From Pieris napi (Eukaryota > Arthropoda > Insecta > Lepidoptera > Pieridae): a stretch of 64,000 bases of DNA. The notes under the pieces were generated by a model. It saw nothing but the letters and a program-made list of their open reading frames with translations, searched no databases and was not told where the DNA came from. Positions 34,877 through 45,291 of the stretch are shown here, piece after piece. The DNA lies in assembly GCF_905475465.1 (NCBI RefSeq), contig NC_062249.1:11048501-11112500 (forward strand). Reading direction: 5' to 3'. Position 1 is the stretch's first letter, and each line of letters opens with the position of its first letter. The position numbers and the translations under genes were made by a program.

Positions 34877-35866
34877 TCATGATTCCTTTGCCAGCTGAGA
34901 TAAGCATTTTTCTGATTGGATTAAAATCGGTCTACCAGTCGAATCCTTACGCAAAAGTATTCTTCCATTTGAATGCCAGCACGAGTAGTTATGTTTCTTG
35001 GCAAATTGACGGGTTTCAAACATAAGTTTTCTTTGAGATGGACCTAGATGTTCGTCAATGTAAAGTGGAGTCTTTATTCCTGGCAAACCGATAGTATGAG
35101 TATTGAGCTTCTCAGAAACCGGCCTTCCTTTGTTAAAGTTTCGCAGCTTAGTCAATAAATCATTTTTAGCATTAACACTCGTAAATTCAACAACAACAGG
35201 TCTTGATACTCCTGGTCTACCCGGCAGCCGATACAAGTCACGTACAACACTCCTATTTATATCGACATCCACAGCTTTGCCGATGACAGAAAGGGTCGAG
35301 AGTAAGTTGTCAAACTTTTCGTTTTCAGAAATCGGGATATTGCGAATCTCCAGAGTTGCATCTCTTGTACGAAACTGTATATCCTGGATATGCGATTCTA
35401 AGTTTTTTATGGCATTTTTATTATTTTTTTGGTTAGTTTCAATTTCCTTTACTCTGTCATTGGTCTCCTCCTGAGACTTGTTAATAAATTCTATTCCTTT
35501 TTCTATTTCTGAGTTAGACTTCTTTATTTCCTGGAATTCAGTTTTTATATTGGATAATTCAGAAAATAATTTGTTTAAGGTGTCATTTAGAGTGGACTTC
35601 CATTCACGTAGGTTTCGTTCTTGATCCTCTCTCCATTCAGAAAGCATTTTCAGGACATCCGCTCTTAAGTCGCTACTTTCGGAACTAGAATGAGCATTCG
35701 GGGAAGAGGTCTCCATTCGTTGTCGCTTGGAGCGCGTTGTTATATTGGAGTCACCCTTGGCAATACAGCCCGCACTCGTCATCGGAGACTTCGAAAGATC
35801 AGACTCCGATCGGGAACAAGACATCACAGAAGTGTTACGAGGGGGTGAGCGTTGGATATTGGGCAT
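34877..35866 (-). CDS. LINE ORF1: coiled-coil protein with FP-like C-terminal domain
   Basis: From the ATG at 35866 it encodes 329 aa; the open frame continues upstream to 35968 only by way of a GTG. Residues 1-65 are a Ser/Arg-rich, low-complexity N-terminus with a KRQR basic patch. Residues about 67-165 form a long charged coiled coil. Residues about 170-250 (Leu-Glu-Ile-Arg-Asn-Ile-Pro, then Val-Val-Arg-Asp-Leu-Tyr-Arg-Leu-Pro) look like an RRM-type segment. Residues about 266-321 (Leu-Tyr-Ile-Asp-Glu-His-Leu, Trp-His-Ser-Asn-Gly-Arg-Ile-Leu-Leu-Arg-Lys) match what I know of the FP C-terminal domain, shared by insect LINE ORF1 proteins and a baculovirus family. It probably binds LINE RNA as a trimer or oligomer. 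The reading frame is intact. Confidence 0.8.
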   Translation of the reverse strand: MPNIQRSPPRNTSVMSCSRSESDLSKSPMTSAGCIAKGDSNITTRSKRQRMETSSPNAHSSSESSDLRADVLKMLSEWREDQERNLREWKSTLNDTLNKLFSELSNIKTEFQEIKKSNSEIEKGIEFINKSQEETNDRVKEIETNQKNNKNAIKNLESHIQDIQFRTRDATLEIRNIPISENEKFDNLLSTLSVIGKAVDVDINRSVVRDLYRLPGRPGVSRPVVVEFTSVNAKNDLLTKLRNFNKGRPVSEKLNTHTIGLPGIKTPLYIDEHLGPSQRKLMFETRQFAKKHNYSCWHSNGRILLRKDSTGRPILIQSEKCLSQLAKES

Positions 35867-36000
35867 ATCTTCAATGAACCCAGAGTTCAATATCGCAAAG
35901 CAACAATAGACAATCGCACCAGTTGATCGTAGCAGGTATAACAGCTTTGTAGTACCGTAGCAAATCACAAGCGTCGTAGTCTAACTTACGTCATTAGCCG

Positions 36001-37164
36001 AATGTGATGTAGAATTTCGACTCGCCGGCACTCAACCGTTTGGTGTAATGGCAAACAACAGCGCTCACCCCACAGCTTATCCAAGAAGAGGCACGGGTTC
36101 AAAACCACAAAAGTCCAACTAGTTCAATTTAGTATTTTAATTTAAGATTTTAAATTTAAATTTCTCACAAAACTCAACACAGTGGACACGTCCAAGCGCT
36201 TCCGCGGTCCGGAGGGGAGAGGGATGAATGGCATGACGATACCCTGTGTCATATTCCTAATTGTCCGTATACCTAATCATTTGTCAGTGATCTGAAAAAA
36301 AATAATTCAAGTCAACTCACCAGAGACTATATTTTAATAGTGTGATTTTTAAGACTACCTGCAGAAAACTGTCGGAATAAACCATGCAGTTTTCTTTGTA
36401 TGGTAAATGATTTTCGATCAATAAATCCTTCCGGTTCCGGTTATACAAAACAGGTAATGTATCAAATAAGTATAATCATTAAATAACCTAGAACAATTGA
36501 AGTTCGATTGTCCTATTCACCAAGTGTCAAATTACACGTTCGAATTCAGGTTGTTTTCATCGCAACCGTAATAACATAGGCGCGGTGACCGATAACATCT
36601 TTCAATGGGGTGTATTCATGACTGGCGTCAATCGATACAGCAAGCTATGAATATTTGAAGCGTTTGAGTTCGTCCGCACCATCGGACCTGTCTAATTGAA
36701 ATAGTCGTGTATAGTTCATAATAATAGGCTTTTTTTCAACAGTTAATTTTAGTTCCTAAATATTAAAAAATACTAACAGATTCCTTGGCCTTGGTCTCAT
36801 TTTACACGCAATACACACGCCGTCGAATTTTGAGTTATGACAGTTGTGTGTCTTATCAAAATCAACCCGCGACGGCCCGAGCCGAGGTCCGAGTCTCGCA
36901 GGAGATGCCCTTGTGCTAATCGCGGGAAAAAAACCTTTTCCGGCCGAGCTATTCACCAAAACAGCCTGAGCTGAGCTGTAAAGTGCTTAAAGCCAACAGC
37001 GAGCTTACATTAATAAAATTAGCAAAATATCCAAAAACATTACACTCGAAATTAGTTCTGAGCGGTAATTAGAGTCTAGCTACTGCCTCCAAAAAGAGCA
37101 CCAAAAATGTTCTCAGTGCAAAATGTTTATTTAAAGTTATAAGAAAAGCAAACGATAACTTATA
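36001..37164. other. No gene; tRNA-like and GC-rich patches
   Basis: 36030-36120 has tRNA-like text (a weak A-box-like TGGTGTAATGG and a B-box-like GGTTCAAAACC) just outside the LINE 5' end. 36830-36955 is GC-rich ('caacccgcgacggcccgagccgaggtccgagtctcgcagg') and has a 67-codon minus-strand frame without a motif. Neither is supported as a gene. Confidence 0.4.
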
Positions 37165-37290
37165 TACCAGGAAGGAATTGGTACGCTATTTTAAAGTCCC
37201 AAAGTAGTATTTGAATGGAAATGCTAGTAGACAGCAGACGTCAGGTTCCATATACCTTTGTTCAGGACAAAACTGCCTTAAATGATTACT
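37165..37290 (-). mobile_element. Family A 3' fragment, strongly decayed
   Basis: On the minus strand 'taaggcagttttgtcc', 'ctactagcatttcc', 'ctttgggactttaaa' and 'gcgtaccaattcctt' match, in order, the RT C-terminal region of the family and the decayed copy at 28555-28690. Confidence 0.4.
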
Positions 37291-38284
37291 TGTAGAGTAA
37301 AGACATTAGGACGCACGGATGTTTGCAATATTAAAAAAATACCCAAACAGCAATTTAAAATCAGCGTAAATGCGTGAGTAATTAATTTCGTATAGCTATA
37401 CAAAGGACCCGTTATGAAATATTTTGCCGGGTATTTCCGTGGCGTTTTGAAAACATTTAATTTTTTACGAGGGAATATTTTTAAGCTGAACAAACAATAG
37501 GCAACACTCGTTTACGCACTTCTAAATTACGCAGCAATTCGAATGGAAAATGAAATGCTTGCTTGCGAGCCATTAAGCAATTTGATGTTAACACTCGTCC
37601 CTTCATTTTCCTGTTACCGCAGAAATTGTACGATTTACTTGCTTTAAAATGGGGTAACGATACGACCTCAGAAACTGAAACCCCTGATGTTTCATTAAAG
37701 CTTTAAAATAAATAATCCACCCACACAATTACCCCCTCTTTCATAGAACATTATTATTTTTAAACAAGTGTGTTGCTTATTGGTTACAGATTATGAAGCA
37801 CACACACAACAACAGACACTGGAATGTGTTAACCGGCTACTAGTTCCGGTTCCTGACCGATATACCTGAGTTTAACCTTTGAGTTTTGGAAATTCAAATA
37901 AATATTTGTAAGATTAACTGCGATTGTTAGAATAAATTATACACATATATACTTAAAACAATGGAAAATAGAACAATTTAGTACTCTAAAAAAGTTGGGA
38001 TATTTTGTTTTTTTTTAAATATAAATGTTTAAATCCAAGAAAATGGATTTGTAAAATCGTTTATGGGAATTAAATATTTATGTAACGGATTAGTTTTTAA
38101 TGTACTTAAACTTGGATTATTTACTAGTAAAACTTATTACATTATTAATTATGTTAATTAATTAGTATTGGCTTTAAGATCTAGGACTAAGGACTAAAAA
38201 GGCAAATAGATATTTAAAAGCACGGTACTTCGTAATTTAACTTCATTTACCACCGAGTATTCAGATAAGTTGTTCATCTACAGA
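37291..38284. other. No gene recognised
   Basis: AT-rich spacer with no repeat match seen. Confidence 0.45.
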
Positions 38285-38455
38285 ACAGACAGACGAACAG
38301 GAATACGAAATTCCACCCATATCACCTCGACTACCGTCGTCCATAACAAAGCGTTTTTATTCTTAAAAGGCCGGCAACGCACTCGCGAGCCCTCTGGCAC
38401 AGGTAAAAGTGTCCATGGGCCTCCTGCCCAATCGCCCACTGTTTTACAAACAAAA
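38285..38455 (+). mobile_element. Non-LTR 3' fragment, family A, internally deleted
   Basis: 'ccacccatatcacctcgactaccgtcgt' jumps directly to 'gcgtttttattcttaaaaggccggcaacgcactcgcgagcc', losing the Trp-Asn-x-Leu-Pro to Phe-Lys-Lys block present at 40610-40885. The tail is shortened at 'catgggcctcctgccc'. Confidence 0.65.
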
Positions 38456-38647
38456 AAATCTGTGACCGAAAAAAACTAATGTGTGTCACGCGACTACCGT
38501 AAAATATCAATAAATTATATTTCTTAAATAATTATTACTAGTTCTTTTACTCCATAACGTTTTTGAAGTCTATATACTCTCAATAACTTTTTATTTTTCA
38601 TACTGTCAAATATCCTACAGCGAGAGTCAGAATTCGCGATCCGTAAA

Positions 38648-39020
38648 TTTTTGAAGTTACTTCTTTAGACGCGTTATGAAAAATTGATGAGAGTGAAATT
38701 TTACGATGCGCGCGCACCGTGACACAAAATTTACAGAATGAAGTTGCCCACGGAAGATGCTACGGCATTGGACATAATTTAAAAACAACATTCGAATAAT
38801 AATAGAATTTATGTTACACTTAATGTAAGAAATAATAATAAATATTTATTTATTTAATTTTTCAAATGTAAACTGAACTTGATTGACTATAATGACTCCT
38901 TTTCCAGTCTTTGATTATTTAATTGTAATTAATTATTTGCATGCAATCAAAAAATATTTTTAATAATGCCAAACTAGTATAACTTCTTACGCGCGTACAT
39001 AAGTACACGCACCCTTTTTT
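38648..39020. mobile_element. 375-bp MITE-like repeat, copy 2
   Basis: Near-identical to 26957-27331 in the same orientation, differing by scattered substitutions and 1-3 base indels ('gaagttacttctttaga' against 'gaagttatacttctttagg'). The left end is shortened by a TA-containing deletion; the right end keeps 'gcgcgtacataagtacacgcaccc'. Confidence 0.75.
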
Positions 39021-40609
39021 TTATTTGAAACACTTACAAAACACGTACACCAAAGACAAATACTCATTCCCTTTCAATTACCATCAAATTGATGGCGGTG
39101 TGAATCTTTTTCACATCAAGTACCTGTCTCTGTCTAAAGACTAAGCAGAGTTTTTTAATCAAACACATTGCAATCCGTCAATTGGATGCGGCACTGACTA
39201 AAACAAAGCGATAAATTAAGGCGGGAAACGGTAGGCGAACGCTGGCTCGTATTGAAAGATTTACTTCCTCTGTTTAATTGCAATAACAGCTAGGCACGTT
39301 GGTATCGTATTTTTCTCTTTACACTTTACCTCTTATTGCCTTCGGGCCGTTAAATAAATTTATGATGCCCGACCAAGTTCAACCCACCTCGACACTTGGC
39401 GGTAAAATTAGGTGAAAACGAGAAAAGACGGAATTACCTTGACTTTTGCACATAAAAGTTACACCGTATTTCCCTTTCAAAAGTTTTGCTGACCGCTAGG
39501 TTAGTTTCCCATTAGGCCTACCTGCCTAAAGGATACACTGCTTGATGGACTGGACCCGAAACTTTAGTGTAAAATTTGTCCCGATTTAATGTAAAAACTC
39601 GAACTCACATTAGCGTTCCTTTAAAGCTGGCAATCTAATCTGAAACAAGAAACAAACACATCTAAATAACAATGAAATTGTAATAAAAAGTTGGAGCACG
39701 CGACCGAAATTGTACGAGGATGTTTAACAAATTATAATTTACGACTTGAAATTTATTTGAAATTAAATTGGATATTACATTTCGTTCTGTAGCCTAGTGA
39801 CGGACAACCTTGCGGTCGTGTGTTCGATGCTGTACTGTTATGTATTTTGAGTGAGTTAGCAATCAAGGATATCGTCATGAGAAATTCTCTATGTGTATCT
39901 TATTTCTTGTAGAAAATAATCACAAAAATGTTAGGACAACAATATATAAATCTTCTGGATGTATTTAATATTTTTATGTATGAAATTTTTGTAACTTTTT
40001 TAATGTGTCTTTATTTAAAATAAAGTAAAAATATTAAAAGAGAACCGAGAGTTTTTTACGCCGGCTTTTTCTCTCGGCCTCTGTCTTCTTTTCCGATGAG
40101 TTGGGAATAATAATTTAATGACGTGGAATAAGTGATACCTGTATCTTTTATTTAATTAAAATATTTAATATCTAAACATTGCTGCCAATTAATCGAATGT
40201 ATTTATGCCATTGTGATAGAGCTCGGGATTTGGATTCGACGAATCGATCGAAGATCCGACGTAGAAATTTTATAATCAATAAAACTTTAATAATAAACAT
40301 ATATTAGGGCGTGGTTCTTAAATATCCTATGATACATTTTATGAAATATGAAATTTAAGAATGCTGACTCTTACCGGGCCCCATGTCGCCGACGGACACT
40401 AAGCAAAATGTAATTTCCCCCCAAATGACCTCTTACGTGACCCGGCGAGGCTTTTATGGAATTATTTTCAACCAACGTAATGCCTTAGACATGTCCAACT
40501 TAACAGATGACCCAAACGTTGTAACGATACGGCTTAAATATGTTTTAAATTAAGTCAAGATATTAAAATATATTTTTTAATTATCTATTACATTATCATT
40601 ACCGGACGT
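39021..40609. other. No gene recognised
   Basis: Less AT-rich than most spacers between 39040 and 39640 and not matching other parts of the window, so possibly unique host DNA. No splice-flanked coding frame is evident. 40210-40270 and 40370-40450 are mildly GC-rich. Confidence 0.45.
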
Positions 40610-40885
40610 CAAGGCAAAATACCACCCGTATAACCTCGACGTCCGTCGTTCCACAACTGACCGTTTTCTAAGGCACTTTTTGCCGCGCACCACCACTATG
40701 TGGAACCAGCTGCCAACTGAAGCATTTCCGAACCAATTCGACTTAGGGCCCTTCAAGAAAAGAGCGTTCCAATTCTTAAAAGGCAGGCAACGCATTCGCG
40801 AGCACTCTGGCAATGTGAGTGTCCATGGGCGGCGGTATAACTTAACATCAGGTGAGCCTCCTGCCCATTTGCCTCCTATTACATA
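40610..40885 (+). mobile_element. Non-LTR 3' end, family A, best-preserved copy
   Basis: A 68-codon plus-strand frame at 40680-40886 reads Thr-Thr-Met-Trp-Asn-Gln-Leu-Pro-Thr-Glu, Phe-Pro-Asn-Gln-Phe-Asp-Leu-Gly-Pro-Phe-Lys-Lys-Arg and Phe-Leu-Lys-Gly-Arg-Gln-Arg-Ile-Arg. It then runs through the tail 'catgggcggcggtataactt' and 'caggtgagcctcctgccc'. This is the C-terminus and 3' tail of an endonuclease-RT. It is the best reference for the family inside this window. Confidence 0.72.
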
Positions 40886-40904
40886 ATAAAAATCAAGATA
40901 CTTC

Positions 40905-41100
40905 AAGAACTCGATATTAAGCAGCGTCTGTTCTCAACAGTACAATCTCGCATCCAGATCAAGTCTGCCGTAGGAGGTTCACTCAATGAGTGTAGCAGGA
41001 TGACCTCTAATAGGCATCGGTGGCGAAACGTGAAGCGCCTTCTCACTCTCTCTCAATCGGTATCAATCGCTCTCTCCCTTTCGTATATATATTTATTCTT
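40905..41100 (+). pseudogene. Possible RT C-terminal fragment
   Basis: One open frame reads Leu-Asp-Ile-Lys-Gln-Arg-Leu-Phe-Ser, Ser-Ala-Val-Gly-Gly-Ser-Leu-Asn-Glu-Cys and Asn-Arg-His-Arg-Trp-Arg-Asn-Val-Lys. The last block resembles the (D/N)R-x-(K/R)W-(R/K) ending of non-LTR polymerases. It ends in 'cttctcactctctctcaatcgg', which also occurs near 48740. The match is weak. Confidence 0.35.
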
Positions 41101-41675
41101 ATGATAGGCAATATTTAAGGCAAGAGACGACAAGAGCTGGAGAAGAAAGAAGTCACAGTCGTGAAACGTATGTGTGTACCGGCATCTTATCCGTCGAGGA
41201 ACTATTTTGACTTAAGCAATATATCCGATTATTAAAATTGTCAGTTCACGTGAAATGGGAGGTCAAGACGAAGTATTATCGAATAGATCTTAATTAGATT
41301 AAAATCAAAACCAATAAACAATGTTATCGACATCTTTCGATTTAGTTCAATGTTCGAAATTGCTTTATCCTACTTAAAACTTTCTTATTACTTGGAAATT
41401 GTTCAGTAATTTGGAAATTAAAATGGTAGAGATTTATTGGTGTAGATATTTTTTGCTAATGACTCCTAGCATATATTATGAAGTCCCCCGGTATGTATGT
41501 ATGTATGTATAGACACGCTAATGTGATTTTGTGTGGTTATCAGCTATAAGGGATGGAAACTAACTAAACGTAAGTTTGTAATTTCTTGTACAATTTATTG
41601 AACTTAAATTTAACTAAATTTGCGTTACTCACATTGAATGACTAATTATTAATGATGTTACTTTAATATAATATA
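41101..41675. other. No gene; (GTAT)n microsatellite
   Basis: AT-rich with a short GTAT tetranucleotide run at 41491-41510. No gene seen. Confidence 0.5.
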
Positions 41676-41875
41676 CTAGCTGACCCGGCAAACGTTGTTT
41701 TGCCATGTATACTATTTCTAGAAAACATTTTTTTTGGTTCAATAAAAATAACTATATACAATAATAAAAATTAGGGGTTGTATGTATTTTTGTATGTTAT
41801 ATCATAAAAAAATAAAAACAAAACAAATTGTCTAAAAAATAAAATTTGTGACACGAGAATTTTTTATATTTTACC
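41676..41875 (-). mobile_element. Non-autonomous Helitron, about 200 bp
   Basis: The minus strand ends 'ggcaaaacaacgtttgccgggtcagCTAG' (41679-41676) before a T, with the GGCAAA/TTTGCC hairpin 11-12 bases before the end. The other end has 'atataaaaaattctcgtgtca', as at the start of 49405-49713. Same termini as that element but a different, AT-rich interior. The 5' TC was not placed exactly. Confidence 0.6.
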
Positions 41876-42608
41876 TTAAGAGAACATTAACAGAAACTTT
41901 ATTGAACATATATTTTCAATAATTTGATAAGATGTCTATTCAGTTGCAATTGGTGTTGCCATTCTAATAAAACAATTGCCATCATGTTCTCTTATTACAC
42001 TATCTCTGGCAGATATTTTATCTAACTTTACGGTTGGTATTAATTAAAGTATTATCTTTGAAACAAAAATTAAAGCCATACCTATAATAACAAGCTTAAG
42101 TCATAAATGTTCTGAAAACACGTCTTAACCATCGCTACAATCAAAGCTTATGCATAAATTTGAATTTTCAATTAAGAATCTCTGAAGAAAATTTTATTAG
42201 ACATAAAGAGAAACCTTTGGTCTCCTTAGACGAAATACGTAGCCCGTTTTAAGGAACATAGATATCATTGGAGCAATGAAAAAAAACTGTTATGGAGCTG
42301 CCTGGGATGCTCACAAAAATAATTTAATAAGTTCTGTAGAGTAGTATTACCTTAATTAGCTCAATATTCTATTTCATTTATATCTTGAATGTTGTTTGAA
42401 CGTAACCATAAAAAACTGTTAAAACAAAAACGTATGGCACTCGGGGACTGCCGCGGTAAAGCTATTTATCAACTTACATAGCATTTTTATCAACTTGAGC
42501 AATTATAATTATTTATTTGTTTTACTTTGATATTAATTCAATCTACCACTCTACCAGACTGAGACTAACACGCCTATATAGTCTGTCTCCGGCCGCGGCT
42601 GCGCTAAC
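41876..42608. other. No gene recognised
   Basis: AT-rich. Nothing identified. Confidence 0.45.
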
Positions 42609-42745
42609 GCTACGTCACCGATCTCGTCAGAGAAATGTGAATACGCAGTATGCGATCTGTCCCACTCTAACGCACCTGCGCTACGTCACCGATCACGCCA
42701 GACCGATGTGAGACGCAGTATACGTTCTGTCCCGTTCTGTTTATA
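42609..42745 (+). repeat. 71-bp tandem duplication, GC-rich
   Basis: Two units beginning GCTACGTCACCGATC at 42609 and 42680. Both contain 'atgtga-acgcagtat' and end 'ttctgtccc'. Flanked on the left by 'ggccgcggctgcgc' and on the right by TATATAA. The 64-codon frame across it has no family signature. Confidence 0.7.
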
Positions 42746-44217
42746 TAACGTCATGTGTCGTGTGTTAGTTTTTTATTTTCGTTACGGAATTTCTTGATTC
42801 CCTTCTTGATCCTTCCCTTGAATTGAAAGTATTAAAAAGATATTATTTTAGCAAAGAAAATTTTATCTTTATTTATTTTTTATATTTTTTTATTTTATCT
42901 TTATTTTTTACTACAATCAATTTTGAATAACGCAAAACGACTCCATCCCATTTCCAGTTCTTAGACGGCTGCACCCTAAAACGCTTGAAAGGCGTTCGCG
43001 AGATATCTTAAATGAGTTTCGTTATCTCTGCAAAAGAAAATGGGATTAATAGTTAACAGAGATTCCCCAACGTGCTAAATATCCACTTTAACACTTAAAA
43101 CAGCAGCTTAGTACTTGTTTTTCTCGAGTTCATTTATTTCCCAAAGTTTTAACAGATCGGAAACCACTGTTGTACTATTTCTTATAAATGCCTATTTAGG
43201 TCAATAAACAGTACTTACCTAACTGCTCTATTTATGTGAATTCAATAGGGCATGTTCAATAGGTATACTATCTGTGTTCATGGCGCTTCATGGAAGTAAG
43301 ACTGTTCAGTACTGTCAGTGGTGTTGACTGATTACTACGTCTATCAACACACTGTCGATTTTTAGGAATGAAATAATAGATTTGCCATCGTAGCGTTTTG
43401 TCTACCACAGTTTCAATATAAAACAATTTGCTTTTAATCTTGGAAATAACGAGTTTTTATACTTCCGTTCACTAAGTATTTAATACATGTAGAGGTACGC
43501 CTATTTTTTTCGTTATAAAAAAAAATCACAATCATCACCTTCTAAACCTTACGCTGTTAACTCTATGTTGCTATGAGTTCGTACAAAACTGCCTAAAACC
43601 TAAAAATAATCTAAATAAATATTTAAGAAATAATAATTTGCATGTGAGCCTGAATAATGAAACCCGCTGACTCACCATGTGCGATCATGAAATTGCGGAC
43701 GTAACGTATCAATGATTCTTAAGAGCGTCCAAACTTTAGACTGGAGGCTTTATGCAAAGGACCTGACTCCATAAACCGACCATAAAGGGCCCTCGCACAA
43801 AGAATGCAAAGTGAGCGTACTATAAACTCTTGGCCTTTCGGTGGCTTCCTTTACGATAGATTTATATTCATGACACTATCTCCAACGCGTAAAATTTCGG
43901 GCAACGGCGATCTAGAAGCGGCATATGTAATTTTGTTTGAATAAGTAAGGAGGAAGGACAAAGGCTATTTGATCTTTCTGTCTTGTGTCTACTAAGAATA
44001 GATAAAGTCTTATTTATGGGTTGTATCATAAATGGATTTGGGAGGGTCCGTTATTGATTTTGTATGCAAAGTTTTAAGCATAGAGATCACGAACTATAAA
44101 TGGAAATTGAAACGAAAATAAAAACAAAACAATGTTGGGGTGAAGTTTAGAAAATAATGAATATTTGATTGATAAAAACGTAGGTACGTACAACAGATAC
44201 TTACTTTATTTATTTAT
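42746..44217. other. No gene recognised
   Basis: Mixed AT-rich DNA; 43660-43880 is less AT-rich. No open frame or repeat match. Confidence 0.5.
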
Positions 44218-44565
44218 TTTATGTAACAGCCGCCCATGGACACTTACATTGACAGAAGGCTCGCAAGTCCGTTGCCGGCTTTTTAAAAAGTGGTAAGCTC
44301 TTTTCCTGAACCTAAGTCGAATTGGTTCGGAATAACTACATTGAGTAGCTGGTTCCACATAGCGGTGGTGCGCGGCAAAAACTGTCTTGAAAAACGCTCA
44401 GTTGTGGAACGGCGGACGTCGAGGTGATACGGATGGTATTTTTTGACGCCCGATGATGAAACTCAGCTGCAGGTATTAGACCGAAATACTCTGAACACTC
44501 TCAATGGTAAATGCGGAATAAGATGCATAGTGACCCACATCTCTACGCCAAGTATGTAGTAATTT
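44218..44565 (-). mobile_element. Non-LTR 3' region, family A, 350 bp
   Basis: The minus strand starts 'cttggcgtagagatgtgggtcac', continues with text coding for Tyr-Phe-Gly-Leu-Ile-Pro-Ala-Ala-Glu-Phe-His-His-Arg, then 'gaaccagctactcaatg', 'gaaccaattcgacttagg', 'gccggcaacggac' and 'catgggcggctgttac'. It ends in a (TAAA)n tail ('aaataaataaataaag'). Frameshifts break the frame. Its (TAAA)n tail suggests target-primed insertion. Confidence 0.68.
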
Positions 44566-45108
44566 AGTTTAGGCATAGTACATCAGATAGGAAGCATACA
44601 ATCGTTTTTATATATTTTTTATAAAGGCATACCTGCACCTCTCCGGTAGACCGTAGTGTGTATGGCCTACATTAATGACAAGTGACTAGAATACGTCACG
44701 TACAACAAATATGTCTTTGTATTTCAGACACTTCTTATAATTTTCACGATACACAAGAGAGTCTCAATACATCACTTTATCTCAACACCTGGTTCGAAAA
44801 CTTGCTTAATTTGTTGAAAAAGTAATTTCGGTTTACGACTGGTCAGTTTATATTGCCCATTTTATTGTTTGAAACTTGAGCGGTCCCGTAATAAAAATTT
44901 GGGATCTTTCGTACAAGAAATAAAAGTAAATCTTCAACTAAGTACTCTTTAAAGAATTTCATTTCTTCCTCAGAAATAATAATAATTTGTTGCGACGTTT
45001 ATATAGCCATTCTATGAGACAGAGTGTATGTGCTTCAAAGCCTGTAAGTACTTGTATCAACGGATAAAATATGTCATTTATAGAAACGTCATCAATTACA
45101 ATTAAGTA
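44566..45108. other. No gene recognised
   Basis: AT-rich. Nothing identified. Confidence 0.45.
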
Positions 45109-45214
45109 TAAAAAAAGTTCGTGTACATGTAAGAAGTGAAACTTTTTGGCAAACCAATTTTTTTACTCTTGTTCATATTTATACAAATCTAAAACTTTAG
45201 ATTTTCGAGACTTA
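45109..45214 (+). repeat. Left half of repeat split by Harbinger
   Basis: 'gtgtacatgtaagaagtgaaact', 'ttgttcatatttatacaaatc' and 'ttttcgagacTTA' match 4884-4999. The repeat stops exactly at the TTA (45212-45214) where the transposon begins and resumes at 48488. Confidence 0.8.
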
Positions 45215-45291
45215 GGCTGCCTACGCACTGGCGACCATAGACGCGGCCAGGCCGCCGCGGCCATGGTCGCCGGTGCGTAGGCAAGCGCGAC

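Larger units (their letters stand above)
31105..36000 (-). mobile_element. Near full-length LINE (CR1/Jockey-like group), 4.9 kb
   Basis: Minus-strand order: 5' region near 36000, ORF1 (35866-34877), a spacer of about 520 bases, ORF2 with endonuclease and RT (34359-31534), a 3' UTR with a conserved hairpin, and a tail of (TTA)n/(TTTA)n character at 31105-31150. The RT motifs and ORF1 type suggest the CR1/Jockey-like group; the exact clade was not settled. One in-frame TGA in ORF2 is the only break seen. The exact 5' end and target duplications were not determined. Confidence 0.8.

Noticed and set aside
36040..36125. tRNA gene on the plus strand
   Set aside because: A-box-like and B-box-like words are present, but I could not fold an acceptor stem or a convincing anticodon arm.
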